From assembly GCA_948146395.1 (NCBI GenBank), contig OX411545.1, positions 23,267,526 to 23,331,525 on the forward strand: a DNA stretch of 64,000 bases, read 5' to 3'. Source of the DNA: Fragum whitleyi. Lineage: Eukaryota > Mollusca > Bivalvia > Cardiida > Cardiidae. Below are positions 1 to 15,100 of the stretch, piece after piece. The first letter of the stretch is position 1. The number at the start of each line of letters is the position of its first letter. The position numbers and the translations under genes are program-made. The notes under the pieces were generated by a model, which had not been told where the DNA came from, ran no database searches, and saw only the letters and a program-made list of their open reading frames with translations.

Positions 1-130
1 AAACAGATATATATTAGATCATGGACTTTGACATTGAAAGAAACCACTTTGAACTTCGGTCTTCGGTCAGGCGCTGTTTGTGACAAGCAGCTGTTTGGGC
101 GAGCTACGTTGTCCGCGGACAACTCTTGTT
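1..130 (-). mobile_element. Helentron-like element, family F, 5' end fragment
   Basis: Read on the - strand from 129: ACAAGAG tip, hairpin GTTGTC/GACAAC (118-123 with 108-113), then subterminal TAGCTCGCCCA (106-96). It is an inverted copy of the 5' end at 49067-49190. It ends ~50 bases before the first CCDC40 exon of the window. Confidence 0.6.
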
Positions 131-178
131 ATTCAAAAATTGACAACAATTTTCTGTAGTGTTTATTCTGTGTTTCAG

Positions 179-3100
179 GATTTATTTGTGGACAGACTTG
201 TAGAACGTGTAGACAAACTGAAAGAAGAGATTGCCATGTATGAGGCTCAACTCACGGCACAGTTAGAGGAAACCAAAGCTGCTAAAGAACAGTTAATGGA
301 GGCTCATATGGAAATGGAGGTAAAAACCTGGAATAGGTTTTCAAAATCATTGATAATAGATTATACAATGCATTTAAATATTTTTTTGTACATTTAATCA
401 TAAGATCAGTGTCATATTGTTTAAAGGTTAAATTCTTTAACAGTTTCTCACATTCACTTCAATGGGTCAGCAGACCTATGTGAGCTGGAGGCCAGGGAAG
501 GATGTGGTGGTTGTACTGGAGAGAGAAATACCAGGAAACCATTGTTAGGTGCTCCAGCTTCTGCAATAAAACTGAAAAATATGTTGAAAGCGGCTTTAAA
601 AATCATTCAATCAATCAATTCAATGGGTCAGGTCATAATAGTTTTAACTACCTATAAAAGCATAAAATTGTCATAAAAAGGGGTTTTTAAAATTTATATT
701 CATATTTGCAGAAATTGTTAATTTTTAATTACCCCAAGTGGAAACCCCTTTTTTCCAGGCTATAGGTTTAGAGAAGAAACAGCTCTATCAACAATGGAAC
801 AGTAGTTTGATTGGTATGAGGAGAAGAGACGAAGCCCATGCAGCCATGTTGGAGGCTCTAAAGTAAGTACACAGGCTCAATAAACTGTATCAATATTGGA
901 ACACAAAGCTACAGGTAGATTTTTTTATTTCCAACTAAACTATTTCAACAATACTTGTTCAAATTATATATTGTAGGTAATCATTTGAATTGTCTCATCG
1001 AGATAATTCAAATAAGTACCAACAACATAGGATTTTAATGAGAAACAAATAGACCAGAAATATCACCTCTTATCTGTACCTCTCAAACAACATTTTGAGA
1101 AAAGATGATGATAATGACTATAAAACATACAATGAGTAAATATTAAAAGTTCCTTGAGTGGTAAGACACAAGACCATTTATCCAAAGGTTTACGGTTCAA
1201 ATCCTAAATGCAGGAGGAATTTTCAGGGATATTTGCTAACCTCCTGCCATACTTGGGTTGAACTAGTAAGGAGCCTACAGGTAGCTTCTTGTGTACCGGT
1301 GCTTTACACTTGGCATGATAAAGAACCAAGAAGGTCTATTCATAAAATAACTAGGGAGTGTATGAACCTTGATCTCCTTGTATCTGCTTCTTCTCCTTTA
1401 GTTGTCCATACTATATATGCCTTGAGCATGGAGGGACCTAAATCCTACAATCACACACACACACATTTCAAAAGTTCCGTTGATCAATTTTCAGTCCTTA
1501 ACAGTACCTATATTCTAGCTTGAATTCACATATGATATCTTTCTGACATTACATAAGGTTTGTTATGGAAAAGAAGGCAAGTTAGTTCAGAATAAAGTTA
1601 TTACCCAACCACTGTCTTGCTGAATTAAACTTGTAAAATATTGCTTGAAATTCAAATTGCTGTAAACACTGGGTGCACTGAATGTGAGTCTTATTTTGAA
1701 AACAAATTCTAAACTTTCCTGATTTAAGATGGAAAACCAAGTGGTATATACAAAGATCAGACTGCACATATGTGCAGGCTGATCTTTGTGTATACATATC
1801 ACCAAAGCAGGAATATTCTTGGTTCAGCATGACAAGAGTTAACCCTTGTCATGCTGAACCCGGAATATTCCTGCTTTGGCAGGAGCCATAGACAAACATC
1901 AGCCTGCACATATGTGCAGCCTGATGTTAGTCTACAGTACACCACCAGTTTCTCACTTTCAAACCAGAATTGTCAATAGATATAGTTTTTCAAATAAAAA
2001 ATGACCTACTGTTGGTACTGTCAGGGCTTTTTGTCCTTTGATTTTGATGAAAATATTTAGTCAAAATTTATTCAGCATGACAAGGGTTAATATTTTGCAC
2101 TAATTATGCCCCCCCCCTTTCAAAGAAGAGAAGGTATATCGGTCAGTCGGTCCGTACATAGACAATTTTTTGTCTGGAGCATATCTCATAAGGTATGCAA
2201 GCCAGAATCATGAAATTTCACAGGTGGATAGATCTCGTTGAGGAAAAGTGCAGTACCCAAGAACCATAACTCTACTCATCATATTTTGTGAGTTATTGTC
2301 CTTTGTTGATTGACTAAGAATAGTCCATTGACCTGCTTTTATGGGGGGCATAAATGTTGAACATACTTCTCTTAATTCATATATTCACCAATGTAAACAC
2401 TGAAAATAATCGAATTGATCTAATCGCCGTTTTACTTTCATAAAGTTGTAACCACGGTTCTATCCAGAGCCCTGGTTATGCCTTTCTGTAAATTGACTGG
2501 ATATACATGCCCTTAAAAATGAAAAATCATTGACTAATAGTATTTATTCATATCCACCGTTCACCTTGCTTAATTTCGTTCTCGAGTAAGGTGAACAGTG
2601 CGTGGATCATATTTCTCATCATATCTGTATTTTATAAAGCTTTGTAATGCAAAATGTGTATTTGTTGTTGTCCGTCATATTGTATTGTATCATTGTGTTA
2701 TATTTGTGTAATCCTCATGGGTCAAAGACCTTCTGGAATTTTCTAATAAACTATGTTCTAAACTATATTCTTGTTAAAATGGATGTTTTCATGGAAGTTT
2801 TAAAAACAAAATTATCTATTCCAGTCAGCAACACCAGAAGGTTCTCTCTCTAGAGACGGAGATCGAGGGTTACAAAAAATCCATCCAGAAAGAACAAGAA
2901 CAGAATGAAAAGTTGACGTTGATCTTGAACAAAACGGAACGGGATATTGAAACTGTGAAAAAACAGCTGGCACAATGCCAAAATAAACATGATGCTTTGA
3001 AGGCGGAATATGCCACGTATACGAGAATTCTGCATGAAACTGAACAGAGTTTGAACAGAGCCATGACAGTGCGTATTCCTTCTGAATATTGTATTGAGTT

Positions 3101-6100
3101 GAATAAGATATATGTATTACTATGAAAAGTCAGCTTTAGTATGTTTATTAGTGCCTTAATGTGTTAGACTGTCCAAATTTTTCCAGACCATTTTAGTATA
3201 TCTCCTATATTTATGGATGGAATTTAACAAAGAAATAAAGCGCATCTTGAGTAAATGTGCCATTTAAAACAGATTCAATTTTCACAATTTTCAGAAGCTC
3301 TAAGGTCAATGTCATAGCTCAAGGTTAAGTGCACAACTTGAGCTTTGCTAGATCATATCTTTACATTACGGATGGATTTGTAAATACTAGAACTTGGCAC
3401 TATTTTACCCATTAACTTCAATAACTGATTTGAAGTAAATTTACAACCAATTATTATCAATGACAATTTTCATAAGTTAAACTCTGAAAAATTCATTCCT
3501 TGTTTTTGTAGGATAAGTCATTGAGAATGAATGAGCTGAATGCTTTAAGAAAGCAGATTGAGAGAGAATATTTGGAGAAAGTGAAACTAGAAGATGACAT
3601 CATGGAGAAGATGAGAAGTCAGCTGACCATGGACAAGGCAGCCCAATATACCAAGAAACTGACTGGGAAGAAAAGGGAACTTACTAAACAACTGGTAAGA
3701 TTTTTGCAAAGCAACATTATTAATCATTACCATTAATACTTCAAAACAAAATCGTCTAGGAAGTTGAGTGAATTAAATATTTATTTTCAATACTTTTTGA
3801 CAGATTATCCAGAAGTAATCATAGATAATCACTAGAAACTAGGAAAATTACAAAAAAGAATTATACCCTGATTTCATTCACTACATGCTTTTGGATGTTA
3901 TCTAGACAGGACCAATTAAATAAATGATGTCAAGATGTTTCCTAGTTATCTTTTTCAAAAGGACATGCTTTTAAGAGAACCTACCCTAAAAATTTCAATT
4001 TTAATCTCACTTTTGTACTAAAGAATAGAATATCTTTTTTATCCTAATGCCTCTTTGTGAACAACAAAAGCTATATTTTCACTTCTAGCTTTACAATTCA
4101 TTAAAAAATAGCTTTTGTTGTTCACTCAATGAAAGATGAATTGACTTTACACTGAAACATTTATCCTCTATGTAATACAATTGTATTGTATAGACTTGGT
4201 TGAATTTAGAAAACACAAAATGTTTGACTTATTATGAAAATCTCTGATATTTTTTGTTCAATAAAAATAGCTTAGTTCTTTGATTGATATTGAAATTACA
4301 CTGTGATGGAATTATTCTAGGAAACTCAAATGGCAGAAGTAGAGAATGAGATATCCAAAAACACTCTTGAAGTCGCCAATGTCAAAGCTCGTGTTGAGCG
4401 ATTGCAGAAGGTATCTAGCGATCTAGACGATCAGATTGGCCGACAGAATGAAATCATCACCAGAAGTGAGACGGAGATTGTCAGGAGAAATGCGATCATT
4501 GAGAGGAAACAGAACATCATAGATCAATATAACAAGAAACTAGAACAGATGATCAGCAAAGCTGGAGTGAGTCTTTGTAAATTTTCTCACAAAATACTTT
4601 TAAGAGGAATGAATGCAAAAGTAATACTTGTTAGGGCTCTTGTTTGACCCTTAAACCTGGATTTTAACCTAAAATCCCATGTTGACCCTCGAGAATTTCC
4701 TGCTCAGGCTTCTTTTGACCCATTGAATTTCCTATGATGAAACCTTTGCAATATAAAAGATTTTATAAATCAACTGTTTTCTTTATACTATTATAAGGGG
4801 TCTATATTAAGGAAAGTTTTGGGTTTTTTTATTATTATTTTGTATCATGAGGAAGAAACCTTATGGCTAAATCATCAAGTTTGAGCAAAAATATAAGGTA
4901 TAAGAACTAAGATCAAATTTCTTACTTTATAAATCAATACATTTATGCTGCGGGTGATATGAAAGGTTTAAGCACAAAGACATGTAATTGTTCCGTTGGC
5001 GATTCTACGGAATATACCTCAGGAAATGAGGGTGCAGACATGAAAACATGTCATATTGCATTTGGGTTTATTGGAGGTCACAAACTTTACTAAGAAAGAT
5101 GTTGGGAAAACAAAATCAACAAAAGGATAAACTGGACTTATTAAAAAATTGATAACAAAACACAATGTTTTACTGCATTTTGTAATCAAATTATAATATG
5201 CACAAAAGAATCCACAGACAATTGGAAAGAATTAACCAATGTGTTTTCTTCAAGTGTATTAAATAACGAAAGTACTACATACCAGAAGCCAAATAACCTA
5301 AAAATGACCCAAAATTACTACACTTACGTCCGAGGTACTTTCCAATTAATTTATTAAAGCTATATTCCCAATGGTCATTGTTCTATATGTATATGTATAA
5401 TTTTGTCCTTTGTAGGGTGTAGAACTTGGACCATTAGAGATCCAAATCAACTCACTACAGAAATCAATTGATGCTCGTCATCAAGAGATTGTGGAGCTAC
5501 AACAACTTTGGCTTCGACAACAGACAGAACTTGTGAGACTGTCAAAAGAGAAGGATGAACAGTTTGTAGATGTGAAAAAACTGAAGAAGCAGCTCACCAT
5601 ACTGACTCAGAAGAAAGCAAGAACTGAAGGTATTATTTTATCTTATGACTATACAAATATCAGTGTGATATCATCCCGTATGATATTTTTTATGATATCA
5701 CATATTATTTTTAGCACAAAGATAGAATGCGGTTATTTTTAAAAACTTGCATTTCTGTTACAAACATCAACAAAAACAAGGCAAATAGAGGTCATAAGAT
5801 AAATATAATATGTACTTAGTGTATTGTATGAAAAAATATCTAACTCGGTTGTGGGAATTGATAATTGTCTCTGCAGAGCCTATAATATGTACTTAGTGTA
5901 TTGTATGAAAAAATATCTAACTCGGTTGTGGGAATTGATAATTGTCTCTGCAGAGCCTTGACAATGATCAATTCTCCCAACCTATTTTTTCTCATACAAA
6001 ACACTAAGTACATATTGTATATACTCCCCACACGGAAGAAGAGAGGGTGTATTGCTTCGTATTTGTCAGTCTGTTAGTTAGTCTGTCCTTTAATTGATCC

Positions 6101-9100
6101 ATCCATAGACCTTTTTATGCCCCCCTTTCAAAGAAGAGGGGGTATGTTGCTTTGCACTTGTCGGTGGGTCAGTCCTTTGGCAGGACATTTTTGTCTGGAG
6201 TATATCTCATGAAACTTCACAGGTGGATAGATCTAATTGAGGAGAAGTGCAATGCACAAGATTCATTACTTTACTCATCATATTTGGTGAGTTATTGCCC
6301 TTTATTGATTGACAAGGAATAGGCTATTGACCTGCTTTTATGGAGGGAATAAATGTATAACTCAGAAAATATGCAAGCTAGAGTTATGAAATTTCACAGG
6401 TTGTCACTGGTTCTTTGAGAAAGAGTTCATTGCATAAGAACCATAACAGTATAGTGATAAAATTTTCTTTAATGCTTTTCAGTGGTTTATCAAGAAATAA
6501 CGGTAGATTATCACTTGATAATCTCAAGGCAAAAGCAGTGAAATTATCAAAAACTTATACCCTGCTTTTGTGCATTTCATCCTATCTGACGTCATCTATG
6601 TGGGGCTAAATAAGTGATGTCACAATGAACGTTGCATAGCTATCACATGCAAAAGGACGCTCTTTACGAAAATATGTCCTAGAAATTTCACATTTTGTCT
6701 CATTTTTGCAATAAAGTAATAGAATAATCGTTTGTTTTTTAGTAAGATAGACTAATATAACAATTTGTGAACAACAAAAGCTATATTTTTACTCGTGGCT
6801 CCACCACTCGTCAAAATATAGCTTTTGCTGTTCACTCAATGATTATAAATAGATCTTACACTGAAACAAACAGTTATCCTCTATATCACTGACACAAAAT
6901 TCTGATTGATCACTCCAATGACCAACCCTACAATACACTTCTTATGAACTTAAATGCAGTATGCTATTTACAGGGATATATTCCTGGTGAACACATTGCT
7001 TTGGCAGATATTTTAGACTAAGATTAGGCTGTATAGACATTCAGTCTGATCTTAGGCTTAACTGCCTGCTTTCTGCTATAAATTGGGGGGAGGACTTCTT
7101 CAAGGCTGGTTGCCAATCAGCAAACTTTGCTATCATTGATACCTACAACCAGATAATGGGGTTGAGTCTGGTCTGAATTGCAGATAACAATTTTTAGATG
7201 TAATTTTTTGGAAGATTGTTGATCTTCAGAAAAAATACATTGAACACAATGAAGAAATTGCTTAAAACAAGCAATTTCTTAATTTCCCTCAATGTTTTTT
7301 AAGCGTTTCTCTTTGAGGTGGACAAAAATAGGGATTGTTTTGGATTGGAATAATTGACAGATTGTTGAAAGTGGCTTAAATCACATTGAAAATGAAATTG
7401 TTTTCAGGTGAGATTGATGGACAGAGTAAAGAGACGTATGATATTGACAGAAGCATCAGAAACATGCAGAATGACATGATTAAACTAAATACATTGTTAC
7501 ACAAGGAGAAAGGGGCCCAAGTCATGTTACAACAGGATAACATTCTGAAAGAAAATGACTTTATTGTATCTCTAAAGGTAGGTTACCAATCCTGTGGCAG
7601 GAAAATCAAGGATATTGACAGAGAAATTTAGCAAGTCAAGTACAACACTTAGAACAGTCTTGCACTGAACCCTCTAAGTGCATATCAAAAACCTATGCAT
7701 ATCATTTCAAAATGAGCCTGTGCGTGGCATTCCCAACAATTTGGAATGTGCATGAACTGCAAACATTGAGCAGTGTAGACAGCCACATACTGTGAATGTA
7801 AAATTACCCTATTGTCTTCAGATACTTTGAGACCTTATCTAACTACAAAATGCACAGTAAAGACTTTGGTCAGACTGTGCGGATGCACAGGTTGGTCAAA
7901 GTCTTTGCTTTGCACATAATTGAAATTGTTGGTAATGTCACGCACAGGCTCAAATAATCGAAAGGTACAAGACACACACACGATTCTAAGAAACTTCATC
8001 ATCCACACAATAGAATTCGAATCCTGGATCATTTCTAATTTATGCATGAAGATTTTGACAAAACAAGAATAAGAAAAAAGGATTAAGATTATCAGAGTTT
8101 TTTTTTTAAACAAATATTCTTGTTGCATGAAATGTCGTACCTTTTAGATTATTATGTTTTGAAGTTTAAAAATCTTTATATTCATTAAATACTCTCTTTG
8201 TAATAACTACTAGTGATATTTAGTTGATCTTGATATAGATTTTAGACCTGTTTTGCTGTATAGTTTGCTCTTCCTTTATACAGGAGCATGAACATGAGTC
8301 AATAGAGCTCCAACAGTCACTAGAGGGATTGCGTGAGGAGAAAGAAAGATTGCTGAATAGTCTAGTTGAAGCAGAGTAAGTCAAAACATATGTGACCCGT
8401 CATGCAAAAAGGGACCATCTGGGAAGTGAGTAAAGTGTGGACTCTTGTCAGACTGTGCCGTTGGCGCAGACTGACTAGGATCAAAACTTTTCGCACTTAC
8501 TAATTTCTGAATCTAGGATAATCAATCTACCTTCCTGTGAAAGAATTTTTGAAATGTGACCTCTGGTTGGCCTTTTCTAAAAATAATCACTTTTTCAAAT
8601 ATTTATTTTACGAAGTTCCCAGTTGGTGCCTCTTCGTGTGAGGGGTCACATATAGCTAGTTGCTACAACCTTTAACTTATACATGTACAAATAAAATCAA
8701 CATTATGATTATGGTTTTATTGTCAAGTTATGGTAATGTTTATGTGCTTATTGTAATATTAGTCTTTTGCTATATTTTGGCACGAATATGTGCCTAAGTT
8801 ACTATATCAGCCTCTATGTTATAATTCGATTTTTATGCCCCACATTGTAAGACCAAGGCATATTGTTTTACCATGTCCATTTATCTATCTGTCTGAGTGA
8901 ATGTCTGCAAAAACTTAACCTGTGTCCAAAACATTTTCCAATACTTCAAAACTATTGAAGTTGCAATACTCTTATGTAACATAACTTCCTTTGATCAATT
9001 AACAAGTTTTAAGGTCAAGGACATCTGACAAGGTCAAGTTCAATTATCAAGGTCTAATTTAATAAAATATTGCCATTTATGGGGCATTAGCTTCTTACAA

Positions 9101-12100
9101 ACACATCTTGTTAACTTTACAGGAGACAGATTATGTTATGGGAGAAGAAGACTCAGCTTGCCAGGGAGACACGGGCTGCTGTGGACTCGGAGGTTGGTCA
9201 GGGTGAGATCAGAGCCATGAAGGCAGAGATCCATAGGATGCAGGTTCGATACACCCAGCTCATGAAACAGCAGGAGAAAATGATACAAGAAATGGAGAAG
9301 GCTGTATCAAGGTTAGTTATACTATGACCCTTAGTATTCAGACAGACAGGTCCAAACGAAGATTATAGATCCAGATCAGGCTGATCCTATAAGAGCAGTT
9401 TGATCTGGGTCAACAATATTTGACTTTCACAAAGCCTCATTTTGAAACATTAACATGTTTTGATTACACTCTCCTAATAATTTCTTAATTTGTTTATTCC
9501 CAATTCTCCCATATTTGAAAATGATGATAAAAACTGATACAGGTATAAATTGTAACAGTAATGGGTAAAGTATGATAACAATTACATGTATGTTCGAATT
9601 GATTGGAATACTAGCTACTAATTCATTTCAGACTTATCACGATCAAAAGTTCTTTGTTTTAATTCAAAGTAACAACTAAATGACATTAAATAGTTATTTT
9701 TATTCCTTTTAGTTGTTACATTCAAATGTAACAATGTAATTCTGATGACAACAAACAAATTTTAAAACAAATGTTAATGAATTTATGGTGGAAAAGGATT
9801 CAAACCAAATTATATTCACATTGTACCCCCTCCTGACCCTTTATTTCACTAGATAGATCAGAGTGGATTTTTAATGCGGGTTAATTCAGAAGACATCTCT
9901 GAAATTATAGTACCTATTTTCCCCTCCCTGCAAGCCAGTCTCACTGAATATTGGCTGAAATATTACTTTAGTAGAGTTTACTTGAAGAAGTTTACTTTTT
10001 TAAATAGAATTTCTATTTCCAAATTTTTACTTTGAAATTATGCATATGAATTGTCTGGAAGCCTTTCATATTTCATAACAAAACTCTCCAACTACATTGT
10101 ATATCATTTCTGTATATAACTTTTGGTCATAGTGTACCCTTAGATAGTCTGTCCTTCATAGTGGGGCAATTGTACCCTTGGACTTTCACTTTTGATGAGT
10201 ACTCCAGACAGCATTGAATTATGACTTTGTAATATTCCAGTGCAATTGGTTCACATGTTTTTCCCTGCTATATGATGGGAAAATTCATGTGATTCCCATT
10301 TATTTATGCTAGGAATTGTATATTGTTTTTTTTGTATATTGTCCTTGTTACTTGATTTTCAAGGGATTGAATAGATTTATGGTATACTCTGCTTTGATGC
10401 CGATGGTTGTGATCAAAGGGAGGTAATTGAGCCAGAAAATTTTTGTAAGAGTGATGTCCCTTTCCACAAATAATTTCAGGTGCCTAAGTTAAAAGAAATC
10501 AATTTGCAATGTCTCTACTGTTCCTGCTTTATTTCAATGTATTGTCAAGAATGAGATAGAATATTTTTTTCAATTTTATATTAGATAAAAAAGACATTAT
10601 TCCCATTGTTTCTTTATTCAGGCGTGACACAATTGTAACTCGTGGAGATGCTCAGCAGAAAATGAACAAAAAGGTGCTAACAAAGGGAACTTTTGAACGA
10701 CAGATGAATGAAACTAGGAAGAAGATCAAAACAACTATAGCTGTAAGTTGACAACACTATCTTAGCCATGCACAACTCAATTAGAATTCAAGTGACTCGC
10801 CAGAATGTTTACTGTTTGATGATTTGAATTTTACTAGAGATTGCAGTCCTATTTGAGAGGTTTTGAGTTAGGTGTCTTGAAAAGGGTTAAACATGTAGTA
10901 TGATTGAAGCTTTTAGTTTATATGCTTCATTGATCAATCATTTTACATTAGATATAAGCCTAAACACCACCTTACCAACAACATTAGTTAAGAGCTCAAT
11001 CAGCCATTATAAGATTTTAGTATTGAGAGTTGAACATAAATGGGCCAAGCTTGGCTAGCTCAGCAGGAAGGTAGTGGCCTGTCATTCCTGGGTTGTGAGT
11101 TTGAACCCAGCCAACTTTCATTCTATATTTGACAAAAGTGATTGAGACACAAGTGATGATGAAATGTTGTGTTTGTACTTGTGTGAAATAAAACAGGAAA
11201 CCATGGGTAGACACACCAGCTGCCAGGTGTTACTGCAATATATTGAAAGTGGCTTTAAACACCAAATGTACAAAGAAGGGATTTTATGTAATTAGTTAAG
11301 GTAGTGGACCCTAAATAGTTCCTCAACATTTCAGAACTCATGATCTTTAACAAGGTTAACAGAGGTTTCCTAATGAAATCATTAGGAAACCTCGGTGAAC
11401 ACTGTTAAAGTTTATGACTTTTAAAACATTGTGGAGCTTTTATAGGTCTACTAGTTTAAATTTTCAAACCAAATGAACCAATCAGTCGAGACACAATAGT
11501 AAAACTCTTCCTACTATTCGCACACCAGGAAGCCAATGCCTGTGATGGTGAGATCAAAGATCTGAACGAACATCAGCGAGAACTGAGCAGTCAGTTAGAG
11601 GACAGACAGATCAACCTTCAACATTTACAGGGAAATTCTGACACACTGGATGGAGATATTGACAGAATGGTGGAACTCAAACAAAAGGTTTGTATCTTGT
11701 GAATTTTGAAACAAAAATGGGTCAAAAATTAATCCTTCTCATGCTGAAACCAGAATCTTTCTGCTTTTAAAGGAGGTAAAGACAAAGATCAGCCTGCACA
11801 TTTGTGCAGTCTGATCTTAGTCAGTACCTCCTGTTTGTTCTTGCCAGGCCAAAACAGCTTAAGTCTTATAACTTCAAAAAAAATTCTAACTCACAATTGG
11901 TGAATTCAGTGCCTTTATCACTCGATTTTAATTGAATTTTAATGATTTTTATTCAGCATAATTAGGGTTAAAAAAATCATGCAGAAGGGAAAAACCTACT
12001 GGTTATAAAAAAAAAAAAAGAAAAAAAAACATCAAAAAAGAGAAACTGCTTGAACCAAACTATTACTCTTTTTCCAAGAATTTTTTTTTTACTTTTAAAT

Positions 12101-15100
12101 TACAGGTATAAGCATTTAAGAAATGGAGAACAGATTAAACATGGTTCAGTTTTTCATTTGGTTGATTAAAGCTAAATGTTTTTCCTAGAGAACTCAAATT
12201 CTGTTTAGATAAGCAAACTTTCCTATGGTTGATATGTTTCGTACTATCATGGATTAAAGATTTAAGTAGAACAGTAATTGAGAAGTAAGTTAAACATCAC
12301 TCTACAATGGGAGATCTATCTCTACAGATTAAGATAAGCTAAGCTAGCCATCACTTTAATCTCCTGCATGTAGAAATGATTCTGATTAGCTGAACAAGAG
12401 CACGGCCTACTGGTGCTTATGCTTGGCTGTTGAGTGCTGGATGGTGGAAAAAATTCTGTTGAAAAAGAGGCATAATTTGCACAAAATGCATCTAGATATA
12501 TCTCCTTGATAGTATAGGTTGCTCTCTTGATGGTGAACATGCGTGCTAAGTTTCAAGTGAATGCCTGCAGTAGAGCCACAGATATCACTAAATGTCAAAG
12601 TTTTCGCACAACGGCAACGATGATGACATTAGGGCTAAAGCAATCAGCTATTTTATGCACTAAGAGGTCCACAAGGAATTTGTACTTTTTCACTTGATGA
12701 TAACAGCTACTTCAAGGCCTTACCTATCTATAAAGCTCATATGGAAGACTCTGTTCAGACTGTGCAGATGCACAGACTGGCCAGAGGATTGGCTTTGTGC
12801 ATGTGTAATTGTTGGAAATGTCACACACAGACTCATCATTTCTAAAGAAAATACTCTACTCATTGAAATTATCTTGGTGAGGACATTCTACTGAGTACTC
12901 ACAACATACAATCTAGAGCATTGTTGTTGAAACTGTTAAACTCATGTCATACTGAAGAATTTCTGGTTAAATTTTACATCAAAAACAAAGGGCTGAAAGT
13001 TTGGGAAATACTGATTGTTGGTCAATTTTTGTTGGATAAACTAAACAATTGACATTTAGGGTTCAACATGACAAGGCTTAAAGCTGCTCTTTCACAAATT
13101 GGGAAAAGGCGATTTTTTAATTTTTTTGGAAATTGTAACTTCATTGTGTAGAAAACTATATAATAAGAAGATTGGATCTTGTAAGACTAGGAAAAAAAGA
13201 CAGATATTCCTGAATTTAGTGGAATTCCATTCTGAAAAAAAGCAACTACTAATGCCTCAAAGATTATTCTTAAATATTGAGTCAACTATTTACGCATGCA
13301 ATTCTGTCGGTTTGTCCCATTTTATCAAAGGTCAAGGTTGAAGTATTTGTCAATTAAAAAACTTCGTATTAATACAAGCGAAATAATGCAACATTTTACA
13401 TGAAAATTAATTATTTTGTAATTTATAGACTGGATTTAAATAGACTGGTTCCTTCACAGATCATGTCGCTTTGAACATTCAAGCTACAATTTTTTTGAAA
13501 TGAGTTGTTGTAAGTGCCATACCCATGTTCGATTCTTTAACATCAGAAAATACACAAATTTTGGAATCTAAGAACCAGTTTTGTAATTTTTCTATGAAGA
13601 ACTTTGAAAGAGTAGCTTTAAATCTTAAATCCAGTGACATAAGAATAAGATGTATCATTTTTACCACAATTATAATTGAGGAGGAGGAACTGCCATAAAA
13701 CTGTCATGGAGACAATAAAATGATTGAGGGGCAGTCATTAGGATGCCATAGGGAACTTGGGGACTGCAGGATACAAATGCATTTATGGCCCCTTGAGCTA
13801 CTGGGGACCCATTGACATTGACTTCAAAATTTTAGACTGTTCCAATTTGAAGGGATTAAATATGACATTTTTATGTCTGTATGTCTTAGTGGAATTTTTG
13901 AAATAGTACCATGAGGGATAAAAAGAACTTAAAGATTTTTTGGAAAACTGTGACTGGCTTTCAAATGCAAAATTTTCATTAAGCAGGATAAGGGTAAAAA
14001 GTGTAGGCGATTGTCTCCCTTGCCTTCTAAACTGCTGACTCTTTATTATTGATTATTTGCCGCAATTAGGCATTTGATAGAGGTTACAGGTAACAAGTTG
14101 AATTAATTTATAAAATGGCCGTGAAAATGACACGTGGAAAAGTTAAAAAGTAATTAACTTTCACTTAAAATTGAGTACAGAGATAAAAGTATTTTCAAAG
14201 AAGTATAACTAATTAATGGAATTAAAAGAAACGACATGAACAAATTTATCTTTTTAAACAAATTTTAACTTCCCTTTTTATTGAGAACAAAGACAACTGC
14301 TTTTTTGTTGTTTTTTTCAAATGAATTTAATTAATTCACGAAAAAAAAAAAACTTTAAAAACATAAAAATGGCATTGAATATTTTACCAAATTATCAATT
14401 CACTTGAAATTGAGATCAGGGATTAGTGTAATTTCAAACAAGTTGAATCAATTTATGGAATGGCCGTAAAAATGACATGTTCCAAGTATTGAAAATTAGT
14501 TTTAATTTCATTTTTAATTGAGAACAAGGATAACTGTATTTTCAAGCAAGTTGAATTAATTTATGGAATGGCCATAAAAATGACATTTACAAATGTTTTT
14601 TAACAAATTTTAAATTCACTCTTAATTGAGAACAAGGAACTCATCATAAAACTGTCATGGAGACAATACAAAGATAGAGAATAAGTAATTGGAATGCCCA
14701 GGGGACTAGGAAGGCTTTCCTTGATCGAAAATGTCATCATTTGTAAATTACTGTCACCCTCGGGCAAAATTTTGCATCTTTCATAGTGCACAAGTTACCT
14801 TTGAAGTGTTAGATATTGTACCATAATGATTGTCAATTTATCAAAATTATGGCGTGAATCACTTTTGTACTAAGGAAAAGTATGTCACGTTTTCTTCAAT
14901 TGAAATGCCATTTGCTGGAGATAAGTATTTCTTTGAACAATCTCAACCCTTTCTACAATTCTTAATCCAACCTTTTTATTTCAACCTTTTAAAGGCCTGA
15001 GTAATCATTTCCCATAAAGCTTTCTGTCCTTGAAGGGAAAAGTTAAAATTTCCTGGTAACAAGTTAAAGAAAAAGTACATCTTTTGCTTACAAAAGACAG

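Noticed and set aside
80..178. ATG at 80 as the start of the first coding exon
   Set aside because: The frame is open back to 80, but 1-130 is a repeat (inverted match to 49067-49190) and a good acceptor TTTCAG precedes 179; CCDC40 similarity begins there.
7835..8128. 97-codon - strand open frame
   Set aside because: It lies in a CCDC40 intron across a dispersed repeat (GACTTTGGTCAGACTGTGC-like), without homology or splice context.
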